NCBI GenBank assembly: GCA_021847105.1 | Contig: JAJZUT010000017.1 | Location: 27,957 to 91,956 of the forward strand | Reading direction: 5' to 3' | DNA from: Pseudomonadota bacterium | GTDB lineage: Bacteria; Pseudomonadota; Gammaproteobacteria; Steroidobacterales; Steroidobacteraceae | DNA length: 64,000 nt | Shown: positions 39,678 through 48,887 of the stretch, piece by piece | Layout of the letters: each line of letters begins with the position of its first letter | Numbering within the stretch: the first letter of the stretch is position 1 | Position numbers and translations under genes: made by a program | The notes under the pieces: generated by a model | The model's database searches: none | What the model was told of the DNA's origin: nothing | What the model saw: the letters and a program-made list of their open reading frames with translations, nothing else

Positions 39678-39993
39678 CACACCGGAGCGGCGCATGGGCT
39701 TTCGCGAGCAGCATCCGCACCGGTTGCGGAGCGAGTTCGCACCACTCGAGGGCCGTGCCTTCGTGCGTGCTGCGGATGACATGTGCGATCACGCGATAGG
39801 GCCTTTGTTCACGCGATGCCTTGGGCAACACTTCCAGCTCGATGCGTGCACCGAGCGGTCCGCGCCAGTCGGTCCGCACGAACGCGCCGCTGACGCTGAC
39901 GTTCTCCAGATGCCCCAACGTGGGCATGGCGCCGTCACTGATGAGTTGGACCGGCACCTGCACGTTCACCCGTCGACCCCAGCGATGTTCCAT
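39571..39993 (-). CDS. PilZ-domain protein (putative c-di-GMP receptor)
   Basis: The 140-residue protein has the PilZ motifs RWGRRVNVQV (RxxxR, residues 4-10) and NVSVSGAFV (the D/NxSxxG motif, near residue 31), followed by the beta-barrel core ending near residue 95. It would bind cyclic di-GMP. The C-terminal 40 residues are low-complexity (Arg, Pro, Ser) and are encoded antisense to the end of the L,D-transpeptidase gene, so the true stop is convergent with that gene. No partner effector gene is adjacent. Confidence 0.82.
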   Translation of the reverse strand: MEHRWGRRVNVQVPVQLISDGAMPTLGHLENVSVSGAFVRTDWRGPLGARIELEVLPKASREQRPYRVIAHVIRSTHEGTALEWCELAPQPVRMLLAKAHAPLRCATRSEPHGRARPPIAPPAVPGSESRSAGGARRVSG

Positions 39994-40273
39994 GGTGCCC
40001 CCAGCGCTTTGAAGAATATGTTGTGGGAGGATCGCCGCTGTGCCCCGCGATGATCAATACGCATAGTCCCCATCGGCGCATACCGACCTCCCGACATGAG
40101 CGTAGGTCAGGCTTCGGGTTGCGAAGGCGCGCAATGCGCAGCGTCGATACGCATTGACCACAGGTTTGTTGCGCAGTTGCGTTCTTGGTTGTGCGCCGGT
40201 TCTGCGCTATACCTGCCACCGGAATCGGATCTGAGCGCGAGCGTCTCGCAAGTCGGACGAAAAGCGGAGTGTC

Positions 40274-42190
40274 GTGGAACGAAAGAGCCAACTGACGCTG
40301 TGGTACTGGTTAGGGCTGATCGCGCTGCTGATCGGTATGCAGTATTACCTGTTCGGCTCACAGGTTGCGACCATCCCTTACAGCGACTTCAAGACTCTGC
40401 TCGTGGCCGGCAAAGTGCATCAAGCCACCATTGGGCCGTCGAGCATTTCGGCACAGATTGACATCCAGGGCGCGAAGGCGCTCCTGCCGGCGGAGGAATA
40501 CAAACGCATCGCCGCGACCCCGGCCCTCGAGGGTGCCGACACGCGCCGCATCGTGACCGACCGGGTTGATGACCCGCAGCTCACCGCGGAGCTGCAGGCG
40601 GCGCACGTGCGGTACTCCGGGACCGCCGAGAATCCCTGGCTGCGGATGCTGCTCGGCTGGGTGGTGCCGATCGGGCTGCTGGTGCTGCTGTGGGGGTGGG
40701 TGATGCGCCGCGGAGCTGGCGGCGGGTCGGGGCTGATGATGGGCGTGGGACAGAGCCGCGCAAAGCTGTATGTCGAGTCCAAGACCGCGGTGCGGTTTGC
40801 GGATGTTGCGGGAATCGATGAGGCCAAGCAGGAGCTCGAGGAGGTGGTGCAGTTTCTGCGCAATCCGGAGCGGGTTCGCGGTCTGGGTGGGAAGATCCCG
40901 AAGGGCGTCTTGATCGTCGGGGCGCCCGGAACGGGCAAGACGCTGCTCGCCAAAGCGGTGGCCGGCGAGGCCGGTGTGCCGTTCCTGTCGATCAGCGGCT
41001 CGGAGTTCGTCGAGATGTTCGTCGGCGTGGGTGCGGCACGGGTGCGCGACCTGTTTGCCCAGGCCCAGCAACGGGCCCCGTGCATCATCTTCATCGATGA
41101 GTTGGATGCGCTCGGCAAGGCGCGCGGCATCTCCGGGCTGAGCGGCAATGATGAGCGCGAGCAGACGTTGAATCAGCTGCTGGTGCAGATGGATGGGTTC
41201 GACTCCCAGAATGGTGTGATCATCCTGGCCGCCACGAACCGCCCGGAGATCCTCGATCCGGCGCTGCTCAGACCCGGGCGCTTCGATCGCCACGTGGCGA
41301 TCGACCGGCCGGACATCAAGGGACGCGAGGCGATTCTGCGGGTGCATGCTAAGAACGTAGTGCTCAGTCCCGCGGTGGACCTCGCCATCGTGGCGGCGAA
41401 GACCCCGGGCTTTGCCGGGGCGGATCTGGCCAACATCGTCAACGAGGCGGCGCTGCACGCTGCGCGTGCCAACAAGAAAGCGGTGGAACCGGAGGACTTC
41501 GACGAGGCGATTGACCGGGTGGTTGCCGGGCTCGAGAAGCGCAACCGTGTCATGAACCCGAAGGAGAAGGAGACGGTGGCCTATCACGAGGCCGGACATG
41601 CGCTCGTCGCCGAGAATCGGCCGCACGCCGATCGCGTCAGTAAGATTTCAATCATTCCGCGCGGCATCGGCGCGCTCGGCTACACCCAGCAGCTGCCGAC
41701 GGAAGACCGCTACCTGCTCAAGCGCAGCGAGCTGCTCGACCGGCTGGACGTCCTGCTCGGCGGACGGGTTGCCGAAGAGCTGGTCTATGGCGATGTCTCC
41801 ACCGGTGCCCAGGACGATCTGCAGCGGGCGACGGACATGGCGCGCCACATGGTGACCCAATACGGCATGAGCGAGCGGCTCGGACAGGTCGCGTTCGATG
41901 CCGTCCGCGGCGGGGCGTTCCTCTCCGTGCCGCAGACCCCGCAGACGGTCAGTTACAGCGAGGAGACCGCCCGGATCATTGACGAGGAGGTGGGGCGGCT
42001 CATCAAGGATGCACATGATCGGGTCGCACAGACGCTGACGGCGCATCGTGCCGGCCTGGAAGCGCTGGCACGGTTGCTGCTCACCCAGGAGGTGGTCGAT
42101 CGCGCCGCGCTCGATGCGCTGCTACGCACACAGACCGCCTCCGCCGAGGCACTCGGTGCAGCGGGCGCGCAGGATGCGGCCGCGGCATAG
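40274..42190 (+). CDS. FtsH-type membrane AAA+ protease (probable second FtsH)
   Basis: The 638-residue protein has two N-terminal membrane helices (about 11-29 and 117-136) with a periplasmic loop between, the AAA domain with Walker A GAPGTGKT near 214, Walker [16 protein letters not shown] near 273, the second region of homology [23 protein letters not shown] near 317, and the zinc protease motif HEAGH at residue 438. The loop is shorter and the Walker B region (ELDALGKAR) differs from the housekeeping EIDAVGRQR form, similar to extra FtsH copies found on stress-tolerance islands. Translation starts at GTG 40274. It degrades membrane and some cytosolic proteins. The zinc alcohol dehydrogenase follows. 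Confidence 0.93.
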   Translation: MERKSQLTLWYWLGLIALLIGMQYYLFGSQVATIPYSDFKTLLVAGKVHQATIGPSSISAQIDIQGAKALLPAEEYKRIAATPALEGADTRRIVTDRVDDPQLTAELQAAHVRYSGTAENPWLRMLLGWVVPIGLLVLLWGWVMRRGAGGGSGLMMGVGQSRAKLYVESKTAVRFADVAGIDEAKQELEEVVQFLRNPERVRGLGGKIPKGVLIVGAPGTGKTLLAKAVAGEAGVPFLSISGSEFVEMFVGVGAARVRDLFAQAQQRAPCIIFIDELDALGKARGISGLSGNDEREQTLNQLLVQMDGFDSQNGVIILAATNRPEILDPALLRPGRFDRHVAIDRPDIKGREAILRVHAKNVVLSPAVDLAIVAAKTPGFAGADLANIVNEAALHAARANKKAVEPEDFDEAIDRVVAGLEKRNRVMNPKEKETVAYHEAGHALVAENRPHADRVSKISIIPRGIGALGYTQQLPTEDRYLLKRSELLDRLDVLLGGRVAEELVYGDVSTGAQDDLQRATDMARHMVTQYGMSERLGQVAFDAVRGGAFLSVPQTPQTVSYSEETARIIDEEVGRLIKDAHDRVAQTLTAHRAGLEALARLLLTQEVVDRAALDALLRTQTASAEALGAAGAQDAAAA

Positions 42191-42310
42191 GCCTTTGCGC
42201 TGGCGCGGCGTGCGTCCTGCTGCTAGTTTCCTGGGGGTCAGTGCAGACCGGGACGCATCGGCGCTCCCGGTCCGGCGCCCCGGCGGACTGAACGCAGCAG
42301 AGGAGGCGAG

Positions 42311-43345
42311 ATGGCAATCCACAAGACACCGGTCGCAACGATGAAGGTGGCGCAGATCGCAGCGCCGGGCGGTGAGTTTCAGATCGTGGAACGTCCGGTT
42401 CCGCAACCGCAGGCAGGAGAGGTGCGCATCAAGGTACTGGCCTGCGGCATCTGCCACAGCGATGCGTTCACCCAGGAAGGCGCGTGGCCGGGTATCGAGT
42501 ACCCGAGGGTGCCCGGACACGAAGTCGCTGGACGCATCGATGCGCTCGGGACCGGGGTGAGCACCTGGCACCTCGGGCAGTCGGTGGGCGTCGGTTGGCA
42601 CGGTGGCCATGACAACAGCTGCCCGGCGTGTCGCCGCGGGGACTTCGGCAATTGCCGCAACATGCGGGTGCCCGGCATCAGCTACGACGGCGGGTATGCC
42701 GAGTACATGATCGCGCCGGTGGAGGCACTGGCGGCGATGCCCGAGGGCCTCGACCCCATCGCCGCAGCGCCGCTGCTGTGCGCAGGCATTACGACCTACA
42801 ACGCACTGCGGCACAGCGGCGCCCGGCCGGGCGACTGCGTGGCCGTGCTGGGAATTGGCGGGTTGGGTCACCTCGGGATCCAATTTGCGAACAAATTCGG
42901 CTACCAGGTGGTTGCGATCAGCCGCGGCCGTGAGAACGCCGAGTTGGCGCGCAAGCTCGGCGCCAGCGTATACATCGACAGTACGACCGAGCGCGCGGCC
43001 GATGTGTTGCAGAAGCTTGGCGGGGCGCGCGTGATCCTGGCCACGCCCCCGAATGCGAAGGCAATGAGCGAGGTGATCGATGGGTTGGGGCCCGAAGGCA
43101 CATTGATGGTGGTCGGTGCGGATTTCGCGCCGATCGAAGTGACGCCGCTGCAATTGATCGTCGGCAGCCGATCCATCCGCGGCTGGGCGTCCGGCATACC
43201 GAGCGATTCGGAGGATACGTTGCGCTTTGCTGCGCTCTCGGGCGTGCGTCCCATGGTTGAGACGTACCCGCTCGAGAGGGCGGGTGAGGCGTATGCGCGC
43301 ATGATGAGTGGCAAGGCCGAATACCGCGTGGTGCTGACGATGTAG
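42311..43345 (+). CDS. Zinc-dependent alcohol dehydrogenase (AdhP/AdhA-like)
   Basis: This medium-chain dehydrogenase of 344 residues has the catalytic zinc ligands in CGICHSD (residue 46 region) and GHE (about 69-71), the structural zinc cysteines in the stretch CPACRRGDFGNC, and the NAD(P)-binding GIGGLGHLGIQFA near residue 180. The preference of the group is NAD(H) with primary alcohols or aldehydes. It follows ftsH by 121 bases in the same direction, so partial co-transcription is possible. The substrate is not determined. Confidence 0.93.
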   Translation: MAIHKTPVATMKVAQIAAPGGEFQIVERPVPQPQAGEVRIKVLACGICHSDAFTQEGAWPGIEYPRVPGHEVAGRIDALGTGVSTWHLGQSVGVGWHGGHDNSCPACRRGDFGNCRNMRVPGISYDGGYAEYMIAPVEALAAMPEGLDPIAAAPLLCAGITTYNALRHSGARPGDCVAVLGIGGLGHLGIQFANKFGYQVVAISRGRENAELARKLGASVYIDSTTERAADVLQKLGGARVILATPPNAKAMSEVIDGLGPEGTLMVVGADFAPIEVTPLQLIVGSRSIRGWASGIPSDSEDTLRFAALSGVRPMVETYPLERAGEAYARMMSGKAEYRVVLTM

Positions 43346-43379
43346 TCAGGGGTACCGCCCGCGGTCGCCGAAGCGGCGG

Positions 43380-44183
43380 TTACAGTCCGGCGAACACCGC
43401 GCCGCAAGGTTCGCTTACTTTGACCGTGAGCAACGCATCGGCGCGCGTGCGTCCCAGGTTGATGGCCGCAATCGGAATATTCAATCGGGCGGCGGCCTGC
43501 GCGAAGCGATAGCCCGAATAAATCATCAGGGAGGATCCGACGACCAGCATGGCGTCGGAGCGCTCAAGGTGACGCATTGCCTCCTCGACGCGTTCGCGCG
43601 GTACGCTTTCGCCGAAGAACACCACGTCTGGCTTCAGGATCGCGCCGCAGTACTCGCAGGGCGGCACGACAAAGTGCTCGAATGGCACTCCCTCGAGGCG
43701 GGCATCCCCGTCCGGTGCACCGCTCGCGGCCGCAGCATTCCAGCCGGGATTCGAGCGGTGCAGCTGCGTCTGTAGCGCGGCACGCGAACTGACCCGCTCA
43801 CAGCCCATGCAGCGCACCCGATCGATGCGGCCGTGCAGATCCAGAACCTGTTCACTGCCGGCGCGCTGATGCAGTCCGTCGACGTTCTGTGTGAGCAGTA
43901 GCTCGATGCGTCCCGCGCGTTCGAGTGCGGCGAGCGCGACATGCGCCGAATTGGGCCGGGCGGCCTGTATGCGCGGCCAGCCAGCCAGACTGCGCGCCCA
44001 GTAACGCTTGCGCATCGCCTCGTGGCCCATGAATGCCGCAAATGGGATGGGCGGGGCGTGCTTCCAGTTGCCTTGCGCGTCGCGGTAGTCCGGAATTCCG
44101 GATTCGGTGCTGCAGCCGGCTCCGGTCAGGACGAACAGGCGGTGGTGGCTCGCCAGGAAAGCGTTGAGTGGGTGCGCGGACAT
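43380..44183 (-). CDS. Sir2 family NAD-dependent deacylase
   Basis: Sirtuin of 267 residues with all family blocks: LTGAGCSTESGIPDYRD (about residues 19-35), LLTQNVDGLHQRAGS near 96, the catalytic histidine in LDLHGR, a zinc site formed by CMGC near 127 and CEYC near 176, and VVFFGESVP and VVGSSLMIYS near 190-218. It resembles the class II (SIRT4-like) bacterial sirtuins. It would remove acyl groups from lysines with NAD consumption, so it may regulate metabolic enzymes. It is convergent with the alcohol dehydrogenase and divergent from the M42 gene. Confidence 0.93.
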   Translation of the reverse strand: MSAHPLNAFLASHHRLFVLTGAGCSTESGIPDYRDAQGNWKHAPPIPFAAFMGHEAMRKRYWARSLAGWPRIQAARPNSAHVALAALERAGRIELLLTQNVDGLHQRAGSEQVLDLHGRIDRVRCMGCERVSSRAALQTQLHRSNPGWNAAAASGAPDGDARLEGVPFEHFVVPPCEYCGAILKPDVVFFGESVPRERVEEAMRHLERSDAMLVVGSSLMIYSGYRFAQAAARLNIPIAAINLGRTRADALLTVKVSEPCGAVFAGL

Positions 44184-44365
44184 CAGCCTTCATCGCCGGG
44201 CAGTTGGCATGCTGGCACATTTTTCGCCCGTTTTGCCGCACGATCCATTCGGGTGGGCGCATCGGCTCCGGCGAGCGTCTCGCAGCGGTCCCAGCCGCGG
44301 GCGGTTGCTCCATAATAGCCGGCTAAAGGCCAACTCGCCCTCTGGGGCTGCGGGGAGTCGTCGCG

Positions 44366-46642
44366 ATGAGAAGGTGGACAGCTGGGGTCGTACTTGCCGT
44401 GCTGGTCGGCAGCATTTCCTCGCCGGCAATCGCGGGCGCGCCGCCGGATTTTGCGGCGCTCAGCCGAATCGTTGCCGTCTCGGGGTACGAGCAACGGCTC
44501 TCGGCGGCAATCTCTGCGCAGTTGCAGGGGCAGGGACTTCGACCGCAGAGAGACAATATGGATGATGTCTGGGTGACGGTCGGCAAGGGCTCACCCCATC
44601 GACTCATCGTCGCGGCAATCGATGAGCCGGGCTACGTGGTCGGCGCGATCGACGCGCAGGGCTATCTGCGCGTGCAGCGCTTGCCGCAGCGCGAGCCGAA
44701 TCCCGTGTTCGATACTCTGAGCTTCGCGCAGCCCGTTCATGTCGTGACACCCGAGGGACTCCTCAACGGGGGCTTCGCCGGCCTCAGCATCCATCTTGCG
44801 CCCGGGCATTTGAATCCGCCGTCGATGTCGCAGCTGGGAAATCTGTATGTAGACATCGGTGCGCATTCAGCAGCCGCGGCCCGCGCCGCCGGTGCCGATC
44901 TGCTCGAGCCTGTCGCGCTCGCGCAGCCGCCCATCACCGTCGGTGCCGACGACGAAGCGGGTGCCTCAGCGGGCGACCGGTTCGGCTGGGAAGCGCTGCT
45001 CGAGGCCGCGCAGCACCTGGGGCAGGCCCGCACGGAGGGCACGACGACCATCGCGTTCGTGACGCAGCAGTGGCTGGGCGGGCGGGGACTCGCCCGTGTG
45101 TTGACTGAGCTTCCCGTCAATGAGGTGATTTTCGTAGGTCGCATCGTGCCGAGCGCTCCCGGGCCCGCGGGGACGGTCGCCGGCCTGCTGCCCGGTGAGG
45201 GCGTGCTGATCGGGACAACCGCCGCAAGCGCTGCGGGCGGTCTACCGGCCCAGCTGATGTCACTGGCGCTCAGACATCACATCGCCGCGAAGGCGGTGTC
45301 GGCGCGACCACCGGTGATCGGCGGCTTCGGTCCTCGAGCGGCGCTGCCGCCGCGTTTTGCCGCACTCGGCGTGCCCACCGTCTATCCGGTGACGCCGGCA
45401 GAGACGTTCTCCCGCAGCGACCTGCGCAAGCTCACCCGCTTGCTCGAGATTTACCTCGGTGAGCCCGTCACACCGATGAGCGCCAGTCGCGATCCGTTCA
45501 ATGCCGCGCGCACGCCCAGTGCCGAGGATAACCAGCCGGTGCTGGATCATGCCGCCGCGCCGTATGCGACTCTGCTGAAGACACTGCAGACCATGACCAC
45601 CGCGTACGGTGCCAGTGGCCACGAGCAGGGGGCGCGGGCCGCGATCCTCAGCCGTCTTCCCGCCTGGGCGCGGCGCCGAGCGCACGTCGATCCCGCCGGC
45701 AACCTGGTGCTGCATATCGGGCACGCGGTTCCCGGTGTCCATACGCCGAGCATTCTCTTTGACGCGCACATGGATGAAATCGGTTACCAGGTGACGCATA
45801 TCAGACGGGACGGCGAGCTCGTCGTGCGCGAGCTGGGTGGTTTTTACGGCCGCTACTACCTCGGCCACGTGATGCTTGTGCACCTGCCGGACGGGCACAG
45901 CGTCGGTGCGGTGCTCGGTCTGCCCTCCGGCTGGGATCGACCCGGCTTCAAGTGGCCGCCGGCGCTGCAGACCCTGAACGAGTCCGCTGAGGCTTACGTG
46001 GGGACGGATTCACGGGCGGCGACCGAGCGGCTTGGCATCGCAGTCGGGGACTTCCTCACCATGCCAAAGACCTATCGTCCGCTGCTCGGCGCACATTTTG
46101 AGGTCCGCAGCATCGATGACCGAGCCGGTGATACGGCCCTGATCGAGACGGTTCGCGCATTGGGGCCGGATTTTGCCCGCCGGCACCCGGGCCGTCAGCT
46201 CACGTTCCTCTGGGCTACCCGCGAGGAAGTCGGACTGGAGGGGGCGGCCGCCTATGCGGCCCGGGTGGCCAAGCTCGGACGCGAGCCCGACGTGGTGTTT
46301 GCGGTCGACATGTTCGTCAGCAGTCAGTCCCCGCTCGAGACCGGACGATACGGCGATCAGCCCCTCGGTGAGGGGTTCGTGGTGCGCGCCGTCGATCTGT
46401 CGCACATCGATTCTCCGGCCGATGTGGCGCGGGTCGTCTCGCTCGCCCGGTCGCACCACATTCCGGTGCAATACGGCATCACGGGCGGGGGCAATGACTC
46501 GGCCGTGTATACGCGCTATGGAGCGGACGCTGTGGCGCTCGGGTGGCCGACGAAGTACTCTCATTCCCCAGCCGAACAGTCCGATACCAGGGATATCGAC
46601 GGACTGAGCCGGATCTGCACGGTGCTGGCGAAGGACTGGTAG
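44366..46642 (+). CDS. Secreted tandem M42-type peptidase with degenerate first half
   Basis: The 758-residue protein has a signal peptide (about residues 1-23) and two consecutive M42 (glutamyl aminopeptidase/cellulase-M) domains. The C-terminal half has intact motifs: DAHMDEIGY with H468 and D470, SIDDRAGD with D584-D585, the general base pair E620-E621 in TREEVG, VFAVDMF, and a late YSHSP histidine. The first half (about 30-390) shares the frame but has A84 in place of the metal histidine (VAAIDEPGY), Q234-Q235 in place of the glutamates, and VGRI in place of the VDM strand. It seems to be a pseudo-enzyme domain. M42 enzymes usually are cytosolic single-domain aminopeptidases, so export and fusion are unusual. 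Confidence 0.88.
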   Translation: MRRWTAGVVLAVLVGSISSPAIAGAPPDFAALSRIVAVSGYEQRLSAAISAQLQGQGLRPQRDNMDDVWVTVGKGSPHRLIVAAIDEPGYVVGAIDAQGYLRVQRLPQREPNPVFDTLSFAQPVHVVTPEGLLNGGFAGLSIHLAPGHLNPPSMSQLGNLYVDIGAHSAAAARAAGADLLEPVALAQPPITVGADDEAGASAGDRFGWEALLEAAQHLGQARTEGTTTIAFVTQQWLGGRGLARVLTELPVNEVIFVGRIVPSAPGPAGTVAGLLPGEGVLIGTTAASAAGGLPAQLMSLALRHHIAAKAVSARPPVIGGFGPRAALPPRFAALGVPTVYPVTPAETFSRSDLRKLTRLLEIYLGEPVTPMSASRDPFNAARTPSAEDNQPVLDHAAAPYATLLKTLQTMTTAYGASGHEQGARAAILSRLPAWARRRAHVDPAGNLVLHIGHAVPGVHTPSILFDAHMDEIGYQVTHIRRDGELVVRELGGFYGRYYLGHVMLVHLPDGHSVGAVLGLPSGWDRPGFKWPPALQTLNESAEAYVGTDSRAATERLGIAVGDFLTMPKTYRPLLGAHFEVRSIDDRAGDTALIETVRALGPDFARRHPGRQLTFLWATREEVGLEGAAAYAARVAKLGREPDVVFAVDMFVSSQSPLETGRYGDQPLGEGFVVRAVDLSHIDSPADVARVVSLARSHHIPVQYGITGGGNDSAVYTRYGADAVALGWPTKYSHSPAEQSDTRDIDGLSRICTVLAKDW

Positions 46643-46804
46643 GGAAGCCAGATGCCGACAATAGGGTGATCGAGGTTAAGTCTCAATGAATGGTGAGGAC
46701 CACTGCAAGCGGCCGCTCCGGCGGTTGTTCGCAACCGGATGCGCGCGCGGGTCGGGCTCAGGCGATCCGATCAGGGACGGGCTCAGACTGGCCGGGATCG
46801 ACAG

Positions 46805-47176
46805 ATGAGCCGCGCGGTTCGAGCCAGTGCGCCGACGCGTCGGCCGGGACCGCTGGTCGGGGTGCTGCATCGCCAGCAGCTCGCCGAGATGCAGGCCAAT
46901 GCCAACCGAGTGTCCGATGTCCTCAAGGCGATCGCCAACGGCGCCCGATTGATGCTCGTGTGCCAGCTGGCTGAGGGTGAGAAATCCGTCGGCGAACTGA
47001 CGGAGATAATCGGCCTGGCGCAGTCCGCGGTGTCGCAACACTTGGCCCTGCTGCGTAAGCACCGGGTGGTCAGCACACGCCGTGACGGACAGTCGGTGTA
47101 CTACGGACTGGCCAGTGCGGAAGTCGCAGAAATCATCAAAACCTTGCACGATCAATTCTGTCAACGGCGGCGCTGA
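46805..47176 (+). CDS. ArsR-family repressor with BigR/SqrR-type cysteine pair
   Basis: A 123-residue winged-helix repressor. The recognition helix is in GLAQSAVSQHLALLRKH (about residues 70-86), followed by the wing TRRDGQSVYYGL. Cysteines at 53 (in LMLVCQL) and 119 (in LHDQFCQ) are 66 residues apart, the spacing known for the dithiol switch of BigR and SqrR persulfide sensors, and the classical ArsR metal motif ELCVCDL is absent. I therefore suggest a persulfide or redox sensor. The start at ATG 46805 leaves an N-terminal extension of about 30 residues. No sulfide-oxidation gene is adjacent, so the target is unknown. Confidence 0.85.
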   Translation: MSRAVRASAPTRRPGPLVGVLHRQQLAEMQANANRVSDVLKAIANGARLMLVCQLAEGEKSVGELTEIIGLAQSAVSQHLALLRKHRVVSTRRDGQSVYYGLASAEVAEIIKTLHDQFCQRRR

Positions 47177-47252
47177 GCCAAGCTATGCACCGCGGCAGGG
47201 TGGCGCATGACCTCTCGCATTCGGTCCTCCGTCGTGGGTGGAGAATGCGCCC

Positions 47253-48131
47253 ATGCATGCATTAGCCAGTGTGTTGGCTGAGCAACTCGGGGTTAAGTGC
47301 GCTGCACACCCTGACCAGGTGTTGAGCGACAGTGCGCGCCGCCGCTGCTTTCGCTGGCCGTGCGCTTGCGGTGCCGTTTTTTTGAAAGTCGTGCCGGCGG
47401 AGGACCACGCCCAATTGGTGGCCGAGGCGATCGGTCTGACTGAGTTGGCTAAGGCGGGCGTATTGCGCGTGCCGCAAGTGAGAGCTCAGGGCGTGGTCGG
47501 TGCCGATGCTTTTCTTGCCCTCGAATGGATCGACGCTGCCGAGCCTACTGCGCTCAGCCACCGCAAGCTCGGCGAGCGGCTGGCCGCACTGCATCGGGTG
47601 CACTCCGAGCGGTTCGGCTGGCATCGGGACAACTCGATCGGCCCGACGCCACAGATGAACGGTTGGTTGAGTGATTGGCCGACATTCTGGCGCGAACGAC
47701 GGCTGCGCCCGCAGCTCGATCGGTTGATCCGGCGGGGAATGGGCGCGCTCCTGGAGTCCCCGGGGCTGCAATTGCTCGAGCAGACGGCAGTCCTTCTTGG
47801 GGGGCATCGTCCCGAGGCTTCGCTGTTGCATGGCGATTTGTGGGGCGGCAACTGGTGCGCCGATGCGAGCGGCGCCCCGGTGATCTTCGATCCGGCCGTG
47901 TATTACGGGGACCGTGAGACCGATCTTGCCATGACGCGACTCTTCGGCGGATTCGGAACGGCATTTTATGAGAGCTATCTGGCCGCCGCACCGCTGGCCC
48001 CCGGACACGCGCTGCGGGCGGACCTGTACAACCTCTACCACGTCCTGAACCACGCCAATCTGTTCGGCGGGGACTACCCCGGACAGGCGTTCACCTTGAT
48101 GAGGCGACTGCTGGCGCAAGTGCGCCGCTGA
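47253..48131 (+). CDS. Fructosamine/ketosamine-3-kinase family protein
   Basis: The 292-residue protein belongs to the fructosamine kinase family, which phosphorylates sugar adducts on lysines and so starts protein deglycation. Kinase landmarks are FLKVVPAEDHAQLVAEAIGL near residue 42, LEWIDA near 90, LAALHRVHSERFGWHRDNSIGPTPQ near 115, the catalytic LLHGDLWGGNW near 195, and IFDPAVYYGDRETDLAMTRLFGGF near 213. ATG 47253 is used; an in-frame GTG at 47238 would add five residues. A DUF3079 gene follows after about 80 bases. Confidence 0.93.
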   Translation: MHALASVLAEQLGVKCAAHPDQVLSDSARRRCFRWPCACGAVFLKVVPAEDHAQLVAEAIGLTELAKAGVLRVPQVRAQGVVGADAFLALEWIDAAEPTALSHRKLGERLAALHRVHSERFGWHRDNSIGPTPQMNGWLSDWPTFWRERRLRPQLDRLIRRGMGALLESPGLQLLEQTAVLLGGHRPEASLLHGDLWGGNWCADASGAPVIFDPAVYYGDRETDLAMTRLFGGFGTAFYESYLAAAPLAPGHALRADLYNLYHVLNHANLFGGDYPGQAFTLMRRLLAQVRR

Positions 48132-48210
48132 CAGTGCGCATTCCGTACCGTTTCGGTGCCAATTGATTTTCGTCAAGGAATGCACCGGCTTCGGCGCGTA
48201 GGATTCTTCC

Positions 48211-48411
48211 ATGGCGGCCAAGATCCCAATTCACCCCGGCCACCCCGAGCGCATCTGCTGGGGTTGCGAGAAGTTTTGCCCGGCCGATGCCATGCGCTGT
48301 GGTAACGGCACGGATCGGACTCAGCACCCGGTGGAGCTGTGGGGACCGGATTGGATGGATTACGGTCTGGATGCCGAAAGTCCGCCGCCGCTTCCTGCGG
48401 CGCAATCCTGA
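48211..48411 (+). CDS. DUF3079 family small protein
   Basis: A 66-residue protein with the DUF3079 hallmark IPIHPGHPERICWGCEKFCPADAMRCGNG followed by RTQHPVELWGPDW. Cysteines in CWGC, FC and RC (three to four in the first 32 residues) could bind a metal. The function of this widespread proteobacterial family is not known. It is the last chromosomal-type gene before tRNA-Cys and the island. Confidence 0.88.
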   Translation: MAAKIPIHPGHPERICWGCEKFCPADAMRCGNGTDRTQHPVELWGPDWMDYGLDAESPPPLPAAQS

Positions 48412-48457
48412 GTCCAGTTTCCGGCGCGATGGCGCCATCGCCATGGCATCAACGCTG

Positions 48458-48480
48458 CCGGACCGCAGAATGCGGTCCGG
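48458..48480 (+). terminator. Perfect 10-bp hairpin downstream of DUF3079 gene
   Basis: The arms CCGGACCGCA (48458-48467) and TGCGGTCCGG (48471-48480) enclose the triloop GAA. The hairpin lies 47 bases after the DUF3079 stop. The downstream sequence has few T residues, so termination activity is only probable. Confidence 0.6.
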
Positions 48481-48580
48481 TCCGTTCCAGTCATATTGGC
48501 ATGCCCATGCGGTGGCTTCGGCGTGCTTGGCAAGCGGGTGAGTACTGGTGTAGCATTCGCACTCGTTTTGGCGCAGGATG

Positions 48581-48597
48581 TCATTGAATTTCAATGA
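48581..48597. promoter_or_regulatory. 17-bp palindrome upstream of tRNA-Cys
   Basis: TCATTGAA and TTCAATGA form 8-bp arms around a single central T, in an AT-rich stretch that stands out from its GC-rich surroundings. It has the size of a dimeric repressor operator. The controlled gene is unclear; it lies about 95 bases before tRNA-Cys. Confidence 0.4.
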
Positions 48598-48691
48598 GTT
48601 AGAAATTAAATCTGCGCCATGACGTCGGAGTGCCGCTGTTGCGTCGGCGTCCGTGTGTGTCTCGGCATCCACCCCGGGGCGCTTCGCTTAA

Positions 48692-48765
48692 GGCTAGGTG
48701 GCAGAGTGGTCATGCAGCGGCCTGCAAAGCCGTCTACGCCGGTTCGATTCCGACCCTAGCCTCCA
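48692..48765 (+). tRNA. tRNA-Cys (anticodon GCA), island attachment gene
   Basis: The 74-base sequence folds as a cloverleaf: acceptor GGCTAGG with CCTAGCC, an anticodon loop containing GCA, a T-arm GGTTCGATTCC, and an encoded TCCA 3' end. A tyrosine recombinase gene starts 112 bases downstream, in the usual arrangement for integration into a tRNA 3' end. A matching copy of the 3' end (attR) was not found up to base 64000. Confidence 0.96.
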
Positions 48766-48792
48766 GATGTACCTGCACTAGCCTTTACGAAA

Positions 48793-48813
48793 GCCTATGA
48801 AAATAGGCATTTT
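48793..48813 (+). terminator. Terminator of tRNA-Cys
   Basis: The stem GCCTAT/ATAGGC (48793-48798 and 48803-48808) with a GAAA tetraloop is followed by ATTTTC. It lies 28 bases after the tRNA 3' end and before the integrase gene. Confidence 0.75.
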
Positions 48814-48856
48814 CGGCTCTCAATCTAACTCAAATTTGTACTGCTTGGGCTGCCTC

Positions 48857-48887
48857 AGGTACACCAAGAGGTACACATGGCGGTACA
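48857..48887 (+). repeat. AGGTACA heptamers at the integrase start (candidate arm-type sites)
   Basis: AGGTACA occurs at 48857-48863 and 48869-48875, with a GGTACA at 48882-48887 inside the integrase start. The inverse TGTACCT is at 48768-48774, two bases after the tRNA. Four related heptamers in 120 bases between tRNA and integrase are what arm-type recombinase-binding sites would look like. The second one is also part of the ribosome site region. Confidence 0.5.
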
